A stretch of 64,000 nucleotides of DNA from Xylophilus sp. GOD-11R (GCF_033546935.1 NZ_CP137854.1:2666001-2730000), one strand, 5' to 3'. Numbered from the stretch's first letter, positions 52,311-61,368 are shown. The notes: generated by a model from the letters alone, not told the origin. Made by a program: numbers and translations.

Positions 52311-52769
52311 TCAGGCTCGGGCAAAAGCCTCAGCGAATTCGTCGGAAAAGATTTCGGCCAGCGCCAGCCGCAGCGCCACCGCTCGATCGGCACCGTAGAC
52401 GGTTTCGAAGCGACGCTGGGCGGTGCGCCAGAGGCGGTTGGATTCGGCGAGCTTGGCGCTGCCGGCGGGTGTGAGCTCGAGCCGCCGGCTGCGCCCGTCG
52501 GCGTCGTCGCGCGACTGCACCAGGTAGCCGTCGCGCTCGAGCGGGCGGATGTTGCGGGCCAGCGCAGAGCGGTCGAGCACCATGGCGTAGGCCAGCTCGC
52601 TCATGGTGGGGCTGCCGGCGCGCTGGATATGCACCAGCACCGAGCGCTGCGCGACGCTGATGCCCGACGGTGCCAGCGCGGTGTCGTAGAGCTGGGTGAC
52701 GCGGCGGCTGGCCTTGCGCAGCGCCGCGCCGTTGCAGACGAGCGGATCCTTGGCGGCGGAGATGGGCAT
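52311..52769 (-). CDS. MarR-family transcriptional regulator
   Basis: 152 residues with a winged helix: SVLVHIQRAGSPTMSELAYAM, the recognition helix region LDRSALARNIRPLERDGYLV and a wing with DDADGRSRRLELT. This is the MarR pattern. It is divergent from the MATE gene across a 139-bp region holding two identical GCATATGC sites, so it probably represses both itself and the transporter. The start at MPISAAKD is taken; a form with 12 more residues (LANHPPPPPTT) is less likely because the extension is proline-rich. Confidence 0.9.
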   Translation of the reverse strand: MPISAAKDPLVCNGAALRKASRRVTQLYDTALAPSGISVAQRSVLVHIQRAGSPTMSELAYAMVLDRSALARNIRPLERDGYLVQSRDDADGRSRRLELTPAGSAKLAESNRLWRTAQRRFETVYGADRAVALRLALAEIFSDEFAEAFARA

Positions 52770-52816
52770 GGTGGTCGGTGGCGGCGGTGGGTGGTTGGCG
52801 AGCACTGTAGATCAAC

Positions 52817-52870
52817 TTGACCATTGCGTGCATATGCCAGTAGATTGCTCGACGTACTACTTGCATATGC
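52817..52870. promoter_or_regulatory. MarR-type operator sites and promoter of the MATE gene
   Basis: The palindrome GCATATGC occurs at 52830-52837 and 52863-52870. The surrounding bases also match (GCATATGCC-x-GTA in both), so this is a 33-base spaced repeat, about three helical turns. A plausible promoter is TTGACC (52817-52822), an 18-base spacer and TAGATT (52841-52846). The first site lies inside the spacer and the second just after the start point. This is how a MarR repressor would block polymerase. Confidence 0.55.
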
Positions 52871-52908
52871 CCGTATTTCTCGCATTCGGAGACCGGGTTA
52901 TCGACGCC

Positions 52909-54312
52909 ATGACCGCGATCCCGACGCCCGCTACCGGCCCATCCGCACGCCCCGCCGCCGACGCGCGCCTGCGCCGCATGCTCGAGGCGCCCATCGTGCC
53001 CACGCTGCTGCGCATGGGCTGGCCCAACATCCTGATGATGCTGGCGCAGGCCTCCACCGGGCTGGTGGAGATGTGGTTCCTGGCGCGACTGGGCACCGAT
53101 GTGCTGGCGGGCGTGGCGGTGGTGATTCCGGTGCTGATGCTCATGCAGAACATGTCCCAGGGCGCCATGGGCGGCGGCATTTCGGCGGCGGTGGCGCGCG
53201 CACTGGGCGCGCGCGACGCGGCCCTGACCGCATCGCTCGCACGCCATGCGGTGGCGTTGAACGCGGCGCTAGGCCTGTTCTTTTCGGTGCTGCTGCTGGC
53301 GGCGTCCACGCCCTTGTTCCAGGCCATGGGCGCGCGCGGCGCGGCGCTGGACGCCGCGCGCGAATACGGCCACGTGCTGTTCGCCTCGCTGGTGCTGATG
53401 TGGGTGATGAACGCACTGGCCAGCGTGGTGCGCGGCACCGGCAACATGCTGGTGCCGGGCGGCGTGATCTGCGGTGGCGCGCTGCTGTTGGTGCCGGTGT
53501 CGGCCGGGCTGATCTTCGGCTTCGGCCCGGTGCCGGCGCTGGGTGCGGCGGGCGGCGCGTGGGCGCTGGTGCTGTATTACGCGGGTGGTTCCATCGCCCT
53601 GGCCTGGTACTGCGCCAGCGGCCGCAACACGGCGCGGCTGGTGCGCGGCCCGCTGCATTGGGCGCCGATGCGCGGCATCCTGACGGTGGGCGCCCTCGCC
53701 TGCCTCAACCCGTTTCTCACCAACGGTCTGATCGCGCTGACGACCGCCATCGTCGGCGCCTACGGCGGCACCGAAGCGCTCGCGGGCTATGCCACCGCCG
53801 CACGGCTGGAATACCTGCTGATCCCGATCGCGTTCGGGCTGGGCGCGCCGATGGTGGCGCTGGTCGGGGCCAACATCGGCGCCGGGCAGTTGCCGCGCGC
53901 CCGTCACATCGCGCTGGCGGGCGGCGCCATCGCCTTCGTGCTGGCCGAGGCCATCGGCCTGCTGGCCGCCGGCATGCCCGAAGCCTGGCTGCGGCTGTTC
54001 GGCGCCGATCCCCGCCTGATCGAAACCGGCGCGCATTACCTGCGCATCGTCGGGCCGTTCTATGGTTTCTTCGCGATGGGCTTTTCGCTGTATTTCGCAT
54101 CGCAGGGCGCGGGCCGGCTGGCGTGGCCGCTGGCCGCGGGTGCGGTGCGGCTGGTGGTGTTCGCAGGCATCGGCTGGGTAGCGCTCGCGCTTACCGGGTC
54201 CATGACCGGGTTCTTCGCGATGGGGGCGGTGGCCATGGCGCTCTACGGCTCGATCGTGCTGTGGTCGGTGTCGTCATGGACCCGGCCGGGCGCCCGCCGA
54301 GCGCCTCAGTAG
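52909..54312 (+). CDS. MATE-family multidrug efflux transporter
   Basis: 467 residues with 12 hydrophobic helices in two similar halves. The N-terminal TLLRMGWPNILMMLAQASTGLVEMWFLARLG and the VVRGTGNMLVPG region are typical of MATE proteins. It exports cationic drugs or metabolites in exchange for protons or sodium. The start is ATG 52909, but in-frame ATG 52867 and 52834 exist upstream; 52834 would overlap the predicted -10 box and is unlikely. The gene is divergent from the MarR gene. The stop overlaps the convergent UBP zinc-finger gene by 7 bases. Confidence 0.88.
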   Translation: MTAIPTPATGPSARPAADARLRRMLEAPIVPTLLRMGWPNILMMLAQASTGLVEMWFLARLGTDVLAGVAVVIPVLMLMQNMSQGAMGGGISAAVARALGARDAALTASLARHAVALNAALGLFFSVLLLAASTPLFQAMGARGAALDAAREYGHVLFASLVLMWVMNALASVVRGTGNMLVPGGVICGGALLLVPVSAGLIFGFGPVPALGAAGGAWALVLYYAGGSIALAWYCASGRNTARLVRGPLHWAPMRGILTVGALACLNPFLTNGLIALTTAIVGAYGGTEALAGYATAARLEYLLIPIAFGLGAPMVALVGANIGAGQLPRARHIALAGGAIAFVLAEAIGLLAAGMPEAWLRLFGADPRLIETGAHYLRIVGPFYGFFAMGFSLYFASQGAGRLAWPLAAGAVRLVVFAGIGWVALALTGSMTGFFAMGAVAMALYGSIVLWSVSSWTRPGARRAPQ

Positions 54313-54623
54313 AAGCGGGGTATCGGCCCGAGTTGCGGCGTGGTGTCCTCGCCGAGGTCGATCGCCACGTCGTCGACGAAGCACCAGCCCCAGCCTTCGG
54401 GCGGGTCGTAGCCTTCGATGACCGGATGCCCGGTCGACGCGTGGTGCGCCCGGGCATGCCGGTGCGGGGAGTCGTCGCAGCAGCCGACGTGGCCGCAACT
54501 GCGGCAGATGCGCAAATGCACCCAGGCGCTTCCGAGCTTCAGGCATTCCTCGCAGCCACGCGCGCTGGGCGTCACTTCGCGGATCTGGTCGAGATGGGTG
54601 CAGTGGTGTGGTCGGTGGCTCAT
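54306..54623 (-). CDS. UBP-type zinc finger protein
   Basis: 105 residues. Zinc ligands are arranged as in the ubiquitin-hydrolase zinc finger (zf-UBP): an early C-x-H, CEECLKLG, CRSCGHVGCCDDSPHRHARAH and a conserved HPVIEGY. Bacterial relatives are small stand-alone proteins; their partner is not known, since bacteria lack ubiquitin. The start is decided by GGAGGA (54631-54636), which sits 7 bases before ATG 54623. An ATG at 54638 overlaps that ribosome-binding site and is not favoured. Confidence 0.85.
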   Translation of the reverse strand: MSHRPHHCTHLDQIREVTPSARGCEECLKLGSAWVHLRICRSCGHVGCCDDSPHRHARAHHASTGHPVIEGYDPPEGWGWCFVDDVAIDLGEDTTPQLGPIPRFY

Positions 54624-54714
54624 CGGCTGGTCCTCCATGGTTCGGCGTTCGTGTTCCGGCGGCAGCTTATGAGCACCACGGATCGGTGACGGTGTGCAGG
54701 CGCAACGGTTTTTC

Positions 54715-55890
54715 TCACCGCCCTGCCCGGCCGAGCAAGGCCCGCAGGCGGCGAATCGCTCTTTCGTGGCGAAGCGTCTGCAGGCCGCGCCCGTGGGCGG
54801 CGGCCTGGCGCACCAGGCGCAGTTGCTCGCGCTGCATGCGCCGCTTCTGTCGCCCGGCGCGGCGGCCCTGGGCCAGGCGCACCTCGCGCACCGCCCGCAG
54901 CCGTTGCAGCGGCGCGCCCAGGCGCATCCATTCGTCGTCGGCGATCAGCTCGCGTTCGGGCACGAAATACGCGGCCAGCGCATGCAGCCAGGCACCGCTC
55001 TCGCGCGTGGCCACACGCCAGATCAGCGCGGCGGCGATCATCACCGGCACGCCCTTGGCCACCAGCAGTTCGGCCGTGCCGAGCAGGCTGTCGTCGAAGC
55101 GGTCTTCGAGCAGCGGCGAGTTCCAGACGAAGTGCATGCCCCAGGCCAGCGCCAAGCAGGCTGCGACCATGCCCAGGCGCTGCCAGCGGCTGCGGCCGGG
55201 GTTGAGCAAATACCAGGCGATGCCGAAGGAAGCGACGGTGGTGTAGGCGGCATGGGTCCACAGGCCACTGAGCAGGCCGCGCATCAGCAGGTTGAGCAGC
55301 ACCGGGCGCACCTGGCTCTCGGACGGGAAATGCATCGCGAGCTGCACGGTGTCGCTCAGGTTCTCGACCACCTGAAACCCCAGCCCGACCATCGCGCCGA
55401 TGCTCAGCACCGACAGGTAGGTCTGGAAGCTGGCGCGCGCCACCAGGATCAGCAACACCACGCCCGCCACCTTGAGAAACTCTTCGCTGGTCGGCCCGGC
55501 CACGGCCGGCCCCCACGTGGCGACGAACTCGGGCGAGATCAGCTTGGCGCACAGGCTCTGAAACGCGACGTTGGCCGGCACCGCGAAGAACACCGCGCCC
55601 AGCCCGCCCCAGCCGAAGGCCAGCACGAAGGCTTCGGGCGGATGCTCTTCGAGCAGGTCGAGCAGCCGGAACGCCAGTACGAAGAGCCAGGCATAGGCCG
55701 CCCACACCACCACGCCGAGCGCCACCGTCACAGGCACGACACGCGCGCCCATGGTGAACATGCGCGCGGTGTAGACAAAGCCGATCACGATCAGCGCGAT
55801 CAGCACCCAGAACGCCGCGCGCCGAGGCTGCACGAAGGAATCGGTGCCGACCGGCCAGTCGGGCGCGGTGTCGAAGGCAGGCGTGCTCAT
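54715..55890 (-). CDS. PrsW-like intramembrane protease
   Basis: 391 residues with eight or so membrane helices in the first 290. PrsW-type active-site motifs can be seen: EEFLK (E136, E137, K140), FQVVEN (E176), H213 in THAAYT and H253 in MHFVWN. These form the CAAX/PrsW glutamic protease site in the membrane. The last 80 residues are basic and helical (RAGRQKRRMQREQLRL) and probably cytoplasmic. PrsW in Bacillus cleaves an anti-sigma factor; the target here is unknown. The start overlaps the stop of the gene before it by ATGA. Confidence 0.85.
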   Translation of the reverse strand: MSTPAFDTAPDWPVGTDSFVQPRRAAFWVLIALIVIGFVYTARMFTMGARVVPVTVALGVVVWAAYAWLFVLAFRLLDLLEEHPPEAFVLAFGWGGLGAVFFAVPANVAFQSLCAKLISPEFVATWGPAVAGPTSEEFLKVAGVVLLILVARASFQTYLSVLSIGAMVGLGFQVVENLSDTVQLAMHFPSESQVRPVLLNLLMRGLLSGLWTHAAYTTVASFGIAWYLLNPGRSRWQRLGMVAACLALAWGMHFVWNSPLLEDRFDDSLLGTAELLVAKGVPVMIAAALIWRVATRESGAWLHALAAYFVPERELIADDEWMRLGAPLQRLRAVREVRLAQGRRAGRQKRRMQREQLRLVRQAAAHGRGLQTLRHERAIRRLRALLGRAGR

Positions 55891-56447
55891 GACCGTGCGT
55901 CCAGGTCCATGGATTCCACCATCTCGCGGGCGTCCTGCAGCACATCGTCCAGGTCTTCGTTGGGCCCGTAGCAATCCACCTGCAGCAGCAGGCGACGACG
56001 CACATCGACCACCTGCCAGAAACGGCCGGCGACGCGGGCGCCGTAGTAGGCGAAGGTGTCGCCCTGCAGGCCCCAGCCGTTGAAGAAACCAGAGGCGTCG
56101 CCGTCGATGCGCAGACCCTGGCCGCGCTCCATGAGGCGGCGCTGGCGCCTGGCCGGGCCTTCGGGGCCGCCGGTCCACGGGCCGACGGAAACCACGAAGC
56201 GGTGCCGTCCGCGGAACAGCACCAGCGACTGCCCCGCCCGGGTGCGGGAAAGATCCATCCACCAGTCGTTGACCGGCAGGAACCGCACCGGGCCGACCTC
56301 CACGGTCTGGCCCGAGGCTAACGCGGAGCCGGCCGGAAGCGAGCGGTCCCAGAGCATCAGTCCGCCCACGTAGAGGCCGATCGCCGCCAGCACGCCGAGC
56401 GCGCCCGGCCAGCTGCGGTAGGGAACGCGTCGCGCGGGTTCAGGCAT
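55887..56447 (-). CDS. Membrane-anchored protein co-encoded with PrsW-like protease
   Basis: 186 residues. One N-terminal membrane helix (ALGVLAAIGLYVGGLMLW, about 16-33) is followed by a beta-rich periplasmic domain with VEVGPVRFLPVN, DLSRTRAGQSLVLFRGRHRF, GDTFAYYGARVAGRFWQVVD and a final acidic helix. No family is recognised. Translational coupling (ATGA) with the PrsW-like gene suggests a shared task, perhaps as substrate or adaptor of the protease. It also overlaps the glutathione enzyme gene before it by 8 bases. Confidence 0.65.
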   Translation of the reverse strand: MPEPARRVPYRSWPGALGVLAAIGLYVGGLMLWDRSLPAGSALASGQTVEVGPVRFLPVNDWWMDLSRTRAGQSLVLFRGRHRFVVSVGPWTGGPEGPARRQRRLMERGQGLRIDGDASGFFNGWGLQGDTFAYYGARVAGRFWQVVDVRRRLLLQVDCYGPNEDLDDVLQDAREMVESMDLDARS

Positions 56448-57318
56448 GCGGCGCGGGGCCGTCGAGATCGCTGGCTTCGTGGCGCTCGGGCACCTGCTCC
56501 CAGGCCTCGCCGCGCACCCGGTTCACCTTGCGGCCGCGTTGCACCGCCGGCCGGGCGGCGATGGCCTCGGTCCAGCGCTTGAGGTGACGGTATTCGGTCG
56601 CACCCAGGAACTCGGCCGCCGAGCCGTAGAGCTCGCCGCGCACCAGACCGCCGTACCAGGGCCAGGTGGCGATGTCGGCGATGGTGTATTCGTCGCCCGC
56701 CAGGTAGGCGGACTCGGCGAGGCGCCGGTCGAGCACGTCGAGCTGGCGCTTGACCTCCATGGCATAGCGGTTGATGGGGTATTCGAACTTTTCGGGGGCG
56801 TAGGCGTAGAAATGCCCGAAGCCGCCGCCGAGAAAAGGCGCGCTGCCCATCTGCCAGAACAGCCACGACAGGCATTCGGCCCGCGCCGCGCCGCCGCTCG
56901 GCAGCAGCGCGCCGAACTTCTCGGCGAGGTACTGCAGGATCGCGCCGGATTCGAACACCCGCACCGGCTCGGCACCGCTGCGGTCGAGCAACGCGGGGAT
57001 CTTGGAATTGGGATTGACGCCGACGAAACCGCTGCCGAACTGATCGCCGTCGCCGATGCGGATCAACCAGGCGTCGTATTCGGCGCCCGTGTGACCGAGT
57101 GCGAGCAACTCCTCGAGCATCACCGTCACCTTGACGCCGTTGGGCGTGGCCAGCGAATACAGCTGCAGCGGGTGACGGCCGACGGGCAGTTCCTTGTCGT
57201 GCGTCGGGCCGGCGATGGGGCGGTTGATGTTGGCGAAGGTGCCGCCGCTCTGCTGGTCCCAGGTCCAGACGCGGGGCGGTACATAGGCGGTGGGCGATTT
57301 GGCGTTGGTGTCGGTCAT
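56440..57318 (-). CDS. yghU: Glutathione-dependent disulfide-bond oxidoreductase, YghU-type
   Basis: 292 residues. An N-terminal extension with YVPPRVWTWDQQSGGTFANIN and PTHDKELPVG is diagnostic of YghU among GST-like proteins. The thioredoxin fold has HPLQLYSLATPNGVKV and GVNPNSKIPAL, with the glutathione-binding FESGAILQYLAEKFG. The C-terminal GST domain includes YTIADIATWPWYG. It reduces disulfides such as those of peroxides using glutathione. It overlaps the following gene by 8 bases. The gene name rests on the recognisable N-terminal extension. Confidence 0.88.
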   Translation of the reverse strand: MTDTNAKSPTAYVPPRVWTWDQQSGGTFANINRPIAGPTHDKELPVGRHPLQLYSLATPNGVKVTVMLEELLALGHTGAEYDAWLIRIGDGDQFGSGFVGVNPNSKIPALLDRSGAEPVRVFESGAILQYLAEKFGALLPSGGAARAECLSWLFWQMGSAPFLGGGFGHFYAYAPEKFEYPINRYAMEVKRQLDVLDRRLAESAYLAGDEYTIADIATWPWYGGLVRGELYGSAAEFLGATEYRHLKRWTEAIAARPAVQRGRKVNRVRGEAWEQVPERHEASDLDGPAPHA

Positions 57319-57363
57319 GTCGATGGAGGGGATGGGCGCATGGGGCGCGTTGCAAAAAAGGGT

Positions 57364-58536
57364 TCAGAGGCCTGGCAAGGCCGGCAGATCCTTCGCCGGA
57401 TCGATGAGGAACTTCTGCCCCGTCGATCGGCTGGCATAGGCCGCGATGACGTCGGGCTGCAACATCTCGGCCAGCGAGATCTCACGCGCGTAGTCGCTGG
57501 CGAAGGTGGTGCTGAGCTCGTCCGCTACACGCTGCTTGAGTTTCGCGACGCCTTCCGGACCGATCTTCTGCAGGAACGGAAACAGCAGCCAGCCGCCCAT
57601 GCCCCAGGCCATGCCGAAGTCGTTGCGAAACTCGGTCGGCCGCGCGTCGAGGCGGCCATAAAGGTATACCTGCTTGTGCGTGGATGAACCGTATCGGCTG
57701 TAGGGCTCGCCGCGACGCGAGAGCGCCGATTCCATGCACGACAGGATTTGCCCGCCGAGCGGACCGCCGCCGGTCGCGTCGAATGCGATGGTGGCGCCGG
57801 TCGCGGCCAGGGCGTCGGTCAGCTTCGGCAGGAAGTCGCTGGCGCTGCTGTCGCAGACATGGGTCGCGCCCAGCGACCGCAGCAGTTCCACCTGCTCCGG
57901 CTTGCGCACGATGTTGACCAGCGCGATGCCGTCCTTCGCGCAGATGCGATGCAGCATGCGGCCCAGGTTGGACGCGGCGGCGGTATGCACCAGGGCGTGG
58001 TGTCCTTCGCGCTTCATGGTCTCCACCATGCCGAGCGCGGTCAGTGGATTGACGAAGGACGACGCACCGTCACGAGCGCTGGCGCCTTCGGGCAGCAGCA
58101 GACACTGCTCCACCGGCACCGCGCGGTATTGCGCATAAGCGGCGCCACCGATCACCGCCACCGTCTTGCCGAGCAGGGCCTGCGCGGCCGGCGAGGCGCC
58201 CGCCCGCACCACCCGCCCCGCGCCTTCGTTGCCGACCGGCATCGACTGGCCCGCCCGGCCGGCCATCGACTTCATCGCGGCGTCGGGCACCCGGGCGGTG
58301 ATGGTCGGCAGGTCGCCGTTGTCGCCTGCCTGCAGGGTCGACAGGTCGGCCGCGCCGAACAGCAGGCCGAGATCGGAAGGATTGATCGGCGCGGCCTGCA
58401 GGCGCACCAGCACTTCGTTGTCGGCCGGCTCGGGCACCGGCACCGGCTCCAGGCTCACCTGCAGGCGGCCGTCAGCGGTGATGAGCGAGCGCAGTTGCAG
58501 GGCCGTGGTGTGGGAATCCGTGAAATCGGTGCTCAT
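57364..58536 (-). CDS. Zinc-binding-type MDR dehydrogenase (quinone oxidoreductase-like)
   Basis: 390 residues of the medium-chain dehydrogenase superfamily. The N-terminal GroES-like part has LQAAPINPSDLGLL and GNEGAGRVVRAG. The nucleotide-binding part has TAAASNLGRMLHRI rather than the usual GxGxxG, as in some quinone-oxidoreductase-like members. There is no structural-zinc cysteine lobe. Substrate and cofactor preference are unknown; NADPH is usual. It starts divergent from the HpaI-type aldolase gene. Confidence 0.8.
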   Translation of the reverse strand: MSTDFTDSHTTALQLRSLITADGRLQVSLEPVPVPEPADNEVLVRLQAAPINPSDLGLLFGAADLSTLQAGDNGDLPTITARVPDAAMKSMAGRAGQSMPVGNEGAGRVVRAGASPAAQALLGKTVAVIGGAAYAQYRAVPVEQCLLLPEGASARDGASSFVNPLTALGMVETMKREGHHALVHTAAASNLGRMLHRICAKDGIALVNIVRKPEQVELLRSLGATHVCDSSASDFLPKLTDALAATGATIAFDATGGGPLGGQILSCMESALSRRGEPYSRYGSSTHKQVYLYGRLDARPTEFRNDFGMAWGMGGWLLFPFLQKIGPEGVAKLKQRVADELSTTFASDYAREISLAEMLQPDVIAAYASRSTGQKFLIDPAKDLPALPGL

Positions 58537-58714
58537 GGAGACTCTTCTGGCGTGGACGAACAGGGCAGTTTAGGCGGCCCGGAAAAAACCCGCAGGGCAC
58601 CGGCCGCGGCCGGTCGTATCGCCCGCCCTCGGCCGCGAACTCGGCGTGCCCGCGACCATGCGCGGTCATTTCTGCCTACGATGGCAGTTCGACAAAAACC
58701 GAGAACCAGGACAA

Positions 58715-59539
58715 ATGCAACTCCACGCCAACCGCTTCAAGCAGGCCCTGGCCGCCGGCCAGCCCCAGATCGGCCTGTGGTCCACCCTGCCCTCCACCTA
58801 TGTGGCCGAGCTGATCGCCGGCGCCGGCTACGACTGGGTGCTGCTCGACACCGAGCACACGCCGACCGACGTGCCGCAGATGGCGGCCCAGCTGCAGGCG
58901 ACCGGCGCGGCCATCACCCTGCCCGGCGCCCACCCCATCGCTCCGGTCGTGCGGCCGGCCTGGAACGACTCGGTGCTCATCAAGCGCTACCTCGACGTCG
59001 GCGCGCAGAACCTGCTGCTGCCTTTCGTTCAGAACGCCGACGAGGCGCGCGCGGCGGTTGCCGCCACCCGGTATGCGCCGCGCGGCATTCGCGGCATGGG
59101 CGGCTCGACCCGGGCGTCGAACTTCGGCCGAACCCGCGACTACATCGCGCGGGCCGACGATGAGATCTGCGTGCTGGTGCAGGTCGAGACACGCGAGGCG
59201 CTGTCGCAGATCGAGGCCATCGCCGCCGTCGACGGCGTGGACGGCATCTTCATCGGCCCGGCCGACCTGTCGGCCAGCATGGGCCACCCCGGCAACCCGC
59301 GGCACCCCGAGGTGGACGCGGCCATCGACGACGCCATCCGCCGCATCCGCGCCTGCGGCAAGGCGCCCGGCATCTTGATGGTCGACGAGCAGCGGGCCCG
59401 GCAATGCCTGCAGAACGGCGCCTTGTTCGTGGCGGTCGCGCTCGATCTGCTGCTGCTGCGCAACGGGCTGGATGCGGCGGCCGCGAAGTTCCGCAGCGGC
59501 GACGGCGTAATCGGCGCTCAGGCTTCCGGCAGCTACTGA
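58715..59539 (+). CDS. HpcH/HpaI-family aldolase (4-hydroxy-2-oxoheptanedioate aldolase type)
   Basis: 274 residues, a TIM-barrel class II pyruvate aldolase. It has [20 protein letters not shown], the metal ligand region LLVQVET, and [17 protein letters not shown] close to the C-terminal part, all typical of HpaI and of 2-keto-3-deoxy sugar acid aldolases. It cleaves a 2-keto acid to pyruvate plus an aldehyde; the exact substrate cannot be told. AGGA stands 9-12 bases before ATG 58715, which sets the start; a frame extended by 23 codons from 58646 is unlikely. Confidence 0.88.
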   Translation: MQLHANRFKQALAAGQPQIGLWSTLPSTYVAELIAGAGYDWVLLDTEHTPTDVPQMAAQLQATGAAITLPGAHPIAPVVRPAWNDSVLIKRYLDVGAQNLLLPFVQNADEARAAVAATRYAPRGIRGMGGSTRASNFGRTRDYIARADDEICVLVQVETREALSQIEAIAAVDGVDGIFIGPADLSASMGHPGNPRHPEVDAAIDDAIRRIRACGKAPGILMVDEQRARQCLQNGALFVAVALDLLLLRNGLDAAAAKFRSGDGVIGAQASGSY

Positions 59540-59827
59540 GTTCGCGCCATGCGCCGGGCGCCTGCGCGCCTGCGCGCCTGGCCGCTTCATCCTGTATCGC
59601 TTGGATTTATTCAAGGTGTATCAAAATCCTCAAAACTAAACAAAGTTAATATTTAAATTCGCGCGTTTCGTGATTTGACTTTTTATCACCTGGTAGTTTT
59701 TCCGTCACGGCCCGATCTTCGCAACCAGATTACCCCGTCAATTGCCAGATAATGCGGTGCGCCACCGCATCAGCGGTTCTTGTCATACAGGGTTGCCGCC
59801 TCGGCTTTCGACAGAATGGAATCACAC
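59540..59827. other. Intergenic region between the aldolase and methyltransferase genes
   Basis: 288 bases. Near its left end is a short tandem repeat, CGCGCCTG at 59564-59571 and 59572-59579 with a degenerate third copy at 59556-59563. The next 130 bases are markedly AT-rich (for example TTTATTCAAGGTGTATC and TTAATATTTAAATTC, 59605-59665) and are the likely promoter area for the methyltransferase gene. No gene is supported. Confidence 0.5.
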
Positions 59828-60481
59828 ATGCCGGATCCCCACGCATCGTTCGCGAAGACCAGACGCGCGAGTCCTGCCGCCGGCGCCCCCGCAGAGCCAC
59901 CCGCCACCGTCATGCCGCCGGTGCACCGCGATTGCCGGCCGCTGTACTTCAACGCACCCGAACTCCGCCAGATCGACCAGTTGCTCGACATCGGCGGCGG
60001 GCCGGGTTTCGTGGCCAGCCTGCTGAAGGAAGAAGTTCCGCGCATTCGCATCACCGTGTTCGACCTCCCGCCGGTCTGCGAGCATGCGCTCGAGATCTTC
60101 CGGGCCAGCGGCCAGTCGCGGGACCTGGGGGCACACTCGGGCAACTTTCTGGCCGATGCGCTGCCCAGCGGGTTTCCGGTCATGCAACTGTCGCACGTGA
60201 TCGAAATGCTGCCGCCGGAACTGGTGCTATTTCTGCTGCGCAAGATCCACGCCGCCTTGCCGCCATTCGGCCGCTTGATCGTCTATGGAAACGCCTGCGA
60301 TGCCATGCGGTATGTCAAACCGGGCTCCGCTTCTCCGCACGACGCCGCGCCCCTGTCGCCGCACGAAATAAATCGTTATTCGACCCGCCAATATGTACAG
60401 TGGCTGAGAATGGTCGATTTTTCCACGGTGCAATATCGCGGGGATGCCGCCGGCAATCTATTTCTCACGGCAACCAAATAG
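59828..60481 (+). CDS. Short O-methyltransferase-like protein (family 2 C-terminal domain)
   Basis: 217 residues from ATG 59828 (59816 is an alternative). It has the S-adenosylmethionine site LLDIGGGPGFVASLL, then VFDLPPVCEHAL, an NFLADALPSGFPVM loop and the late GRLIVYGNACD strand. These match the C-terminal catalytic domain of plant/fungal-type O-methyltransferases used in secondary metabolism. The usual N-terminal dimerisation domain (about 100 residues) is missing; instead the first 50 residues are Pro/Ala-rich. It may be a remnant or a minimal enzyme. There is no biosynthetic cluster around it. Confidence 0.7.
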   Translation: MPDPHASFAKTRRASPAAGAPAEPPATVMPPVHRDCRPLYFNAPELRQIDQLLDIGGGPGFVASLLKEEVPRIRITVFDLPPVCEHALEIFRASGQSRDLGAHSGNFLADALPSGFPVMQLSHVIEMLPPELVLFLLRKIHAALPPFGRLIVYGNACDAMRYVKPGSASPHDAAPLSPHEINRYSTRQYVQWLRMVDFSTVQYRGDAAGNLFLTATK

Positions 60482-60502
60482 ATTGCCGATCCAGCCCACC
60501 CG

Positions 60503-61234
60503 CTATCGAATATCCAGCTCCGGATATCGCCGAAAGACATCGTCGTTATTGAACGGAATATGTCGATCGCTGGCGAGGTACGCCGCGACCTTCGGCAAGA
60601 CCGATACCCGCTCGTGCAACGCGAGCACCGCTGGTGCTTCTGCCAACACCAACGCCGCGGCTCTCGGAAACGCATATTGCAGGCCTGCGACCAGCTGAAA
60701 GAGCGATAGATCGGCATAGCTCAGCGCCGACCCCACCAGAAAATCCGGGCCGTCCGGATTGCGCGTCAGGACGCGCTCGAACCAATCGAGAAACTTCGGC
60801 ATGCGCTCGCGACAGAACTCCGTCGAGCGGCGCAGCGCCTCGGGTTTCTGATCTTCGTAATAGGCGCCAGCGCCCACCGGGTGATGCGTGTCGTGCGCCT
60901 CGACCACCATGTCGGCGATGGTCAGCTGGATCTGCTGCGTCCAGATGCGGGCCTTGTCATCCGCCGCCACCAGGCCGAGCGTAGGCGCGAGGTACTGCAG
61001 GATCGCCGCGGTCTGGCCGACCAGAAAATCACCATCGCGCAGATAGGGCATGGCGAACGGCGGGCGCGCCTGGCCAGGGTCTTCCATGAGCGCCACGCTC
61101 CGGTCCAGGCCCCGCCCCTGGGACTTGTCGCCGCGCGCGACGTCGATATAGGCCGCGCCGCCGGCTTCCAGCGCCAGGCGCACGAATTCACCTCGACCCT
61201 CGATGGTCGGCCAGTAATGGAGTTCGTATGTCAT
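60503..61234 (-). CDS. Glutathione S-transferase-like protein
   Basis: 243 residues. The thioredoxin-like N-terminal domain starts with YELHYWPTIEGRGEFVRLALEA and has PFAMPYLRDGDFLVGQTAAILQYLAP (conserved cis-proline and glutathione-binding QTAAI). The C-terminal helical domain has ALSYADLSLFQLVAGL. The start pattern YWPTIEGRGE resembles alpha/sigma-class members, with a tyrosine available for glutathione activation. The gene ends 21 bases from the convergent methyltransferase gene. Substrate is unknown. Confidence 0.87.
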   Translation of the reverse strand: MTYELHYWPTIEGRGEFVRLALEAGGAAYIDVARGDKSQGRGLDRSVALMEDPGQARPPFAMPYLRDGDFLVGQTAAILQYLAPTLGLVAADDKARIWTQQIQLTIADMVVEAHDTHHPVGAGAYYEDQKPEALRRSTEFCRERMPKFLDWFERVLTRNPDGPDFLVGSALSYADLSLFQLVAGLQYAFPRAAALVLAEAPAVLALHERVSVLPKVAAYLASDRHIPFNNDDVFRRYPELDIR

Positions 61235-61368
61235 GTCGCCACGATCGTGCGAGGGCGCGCGCCCGCGCCTCGGCTAGAGTCATGCGTCGGCGTCCGTCGC
61301 GGCGCCGCAGGTTCGTCTCCGTTTCCTGAACCGCTGTGTACGACAGCCACCAGTTCCGCCCGACCCGA

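Noticed and set aside
59556..59579. CGCGCCTG tandem repeat as a CRISPR or regulatory array
   Set aside because: Fewer than three copies of an 8-base unit without spacers; simple slippage repeat is sufficient explanation.
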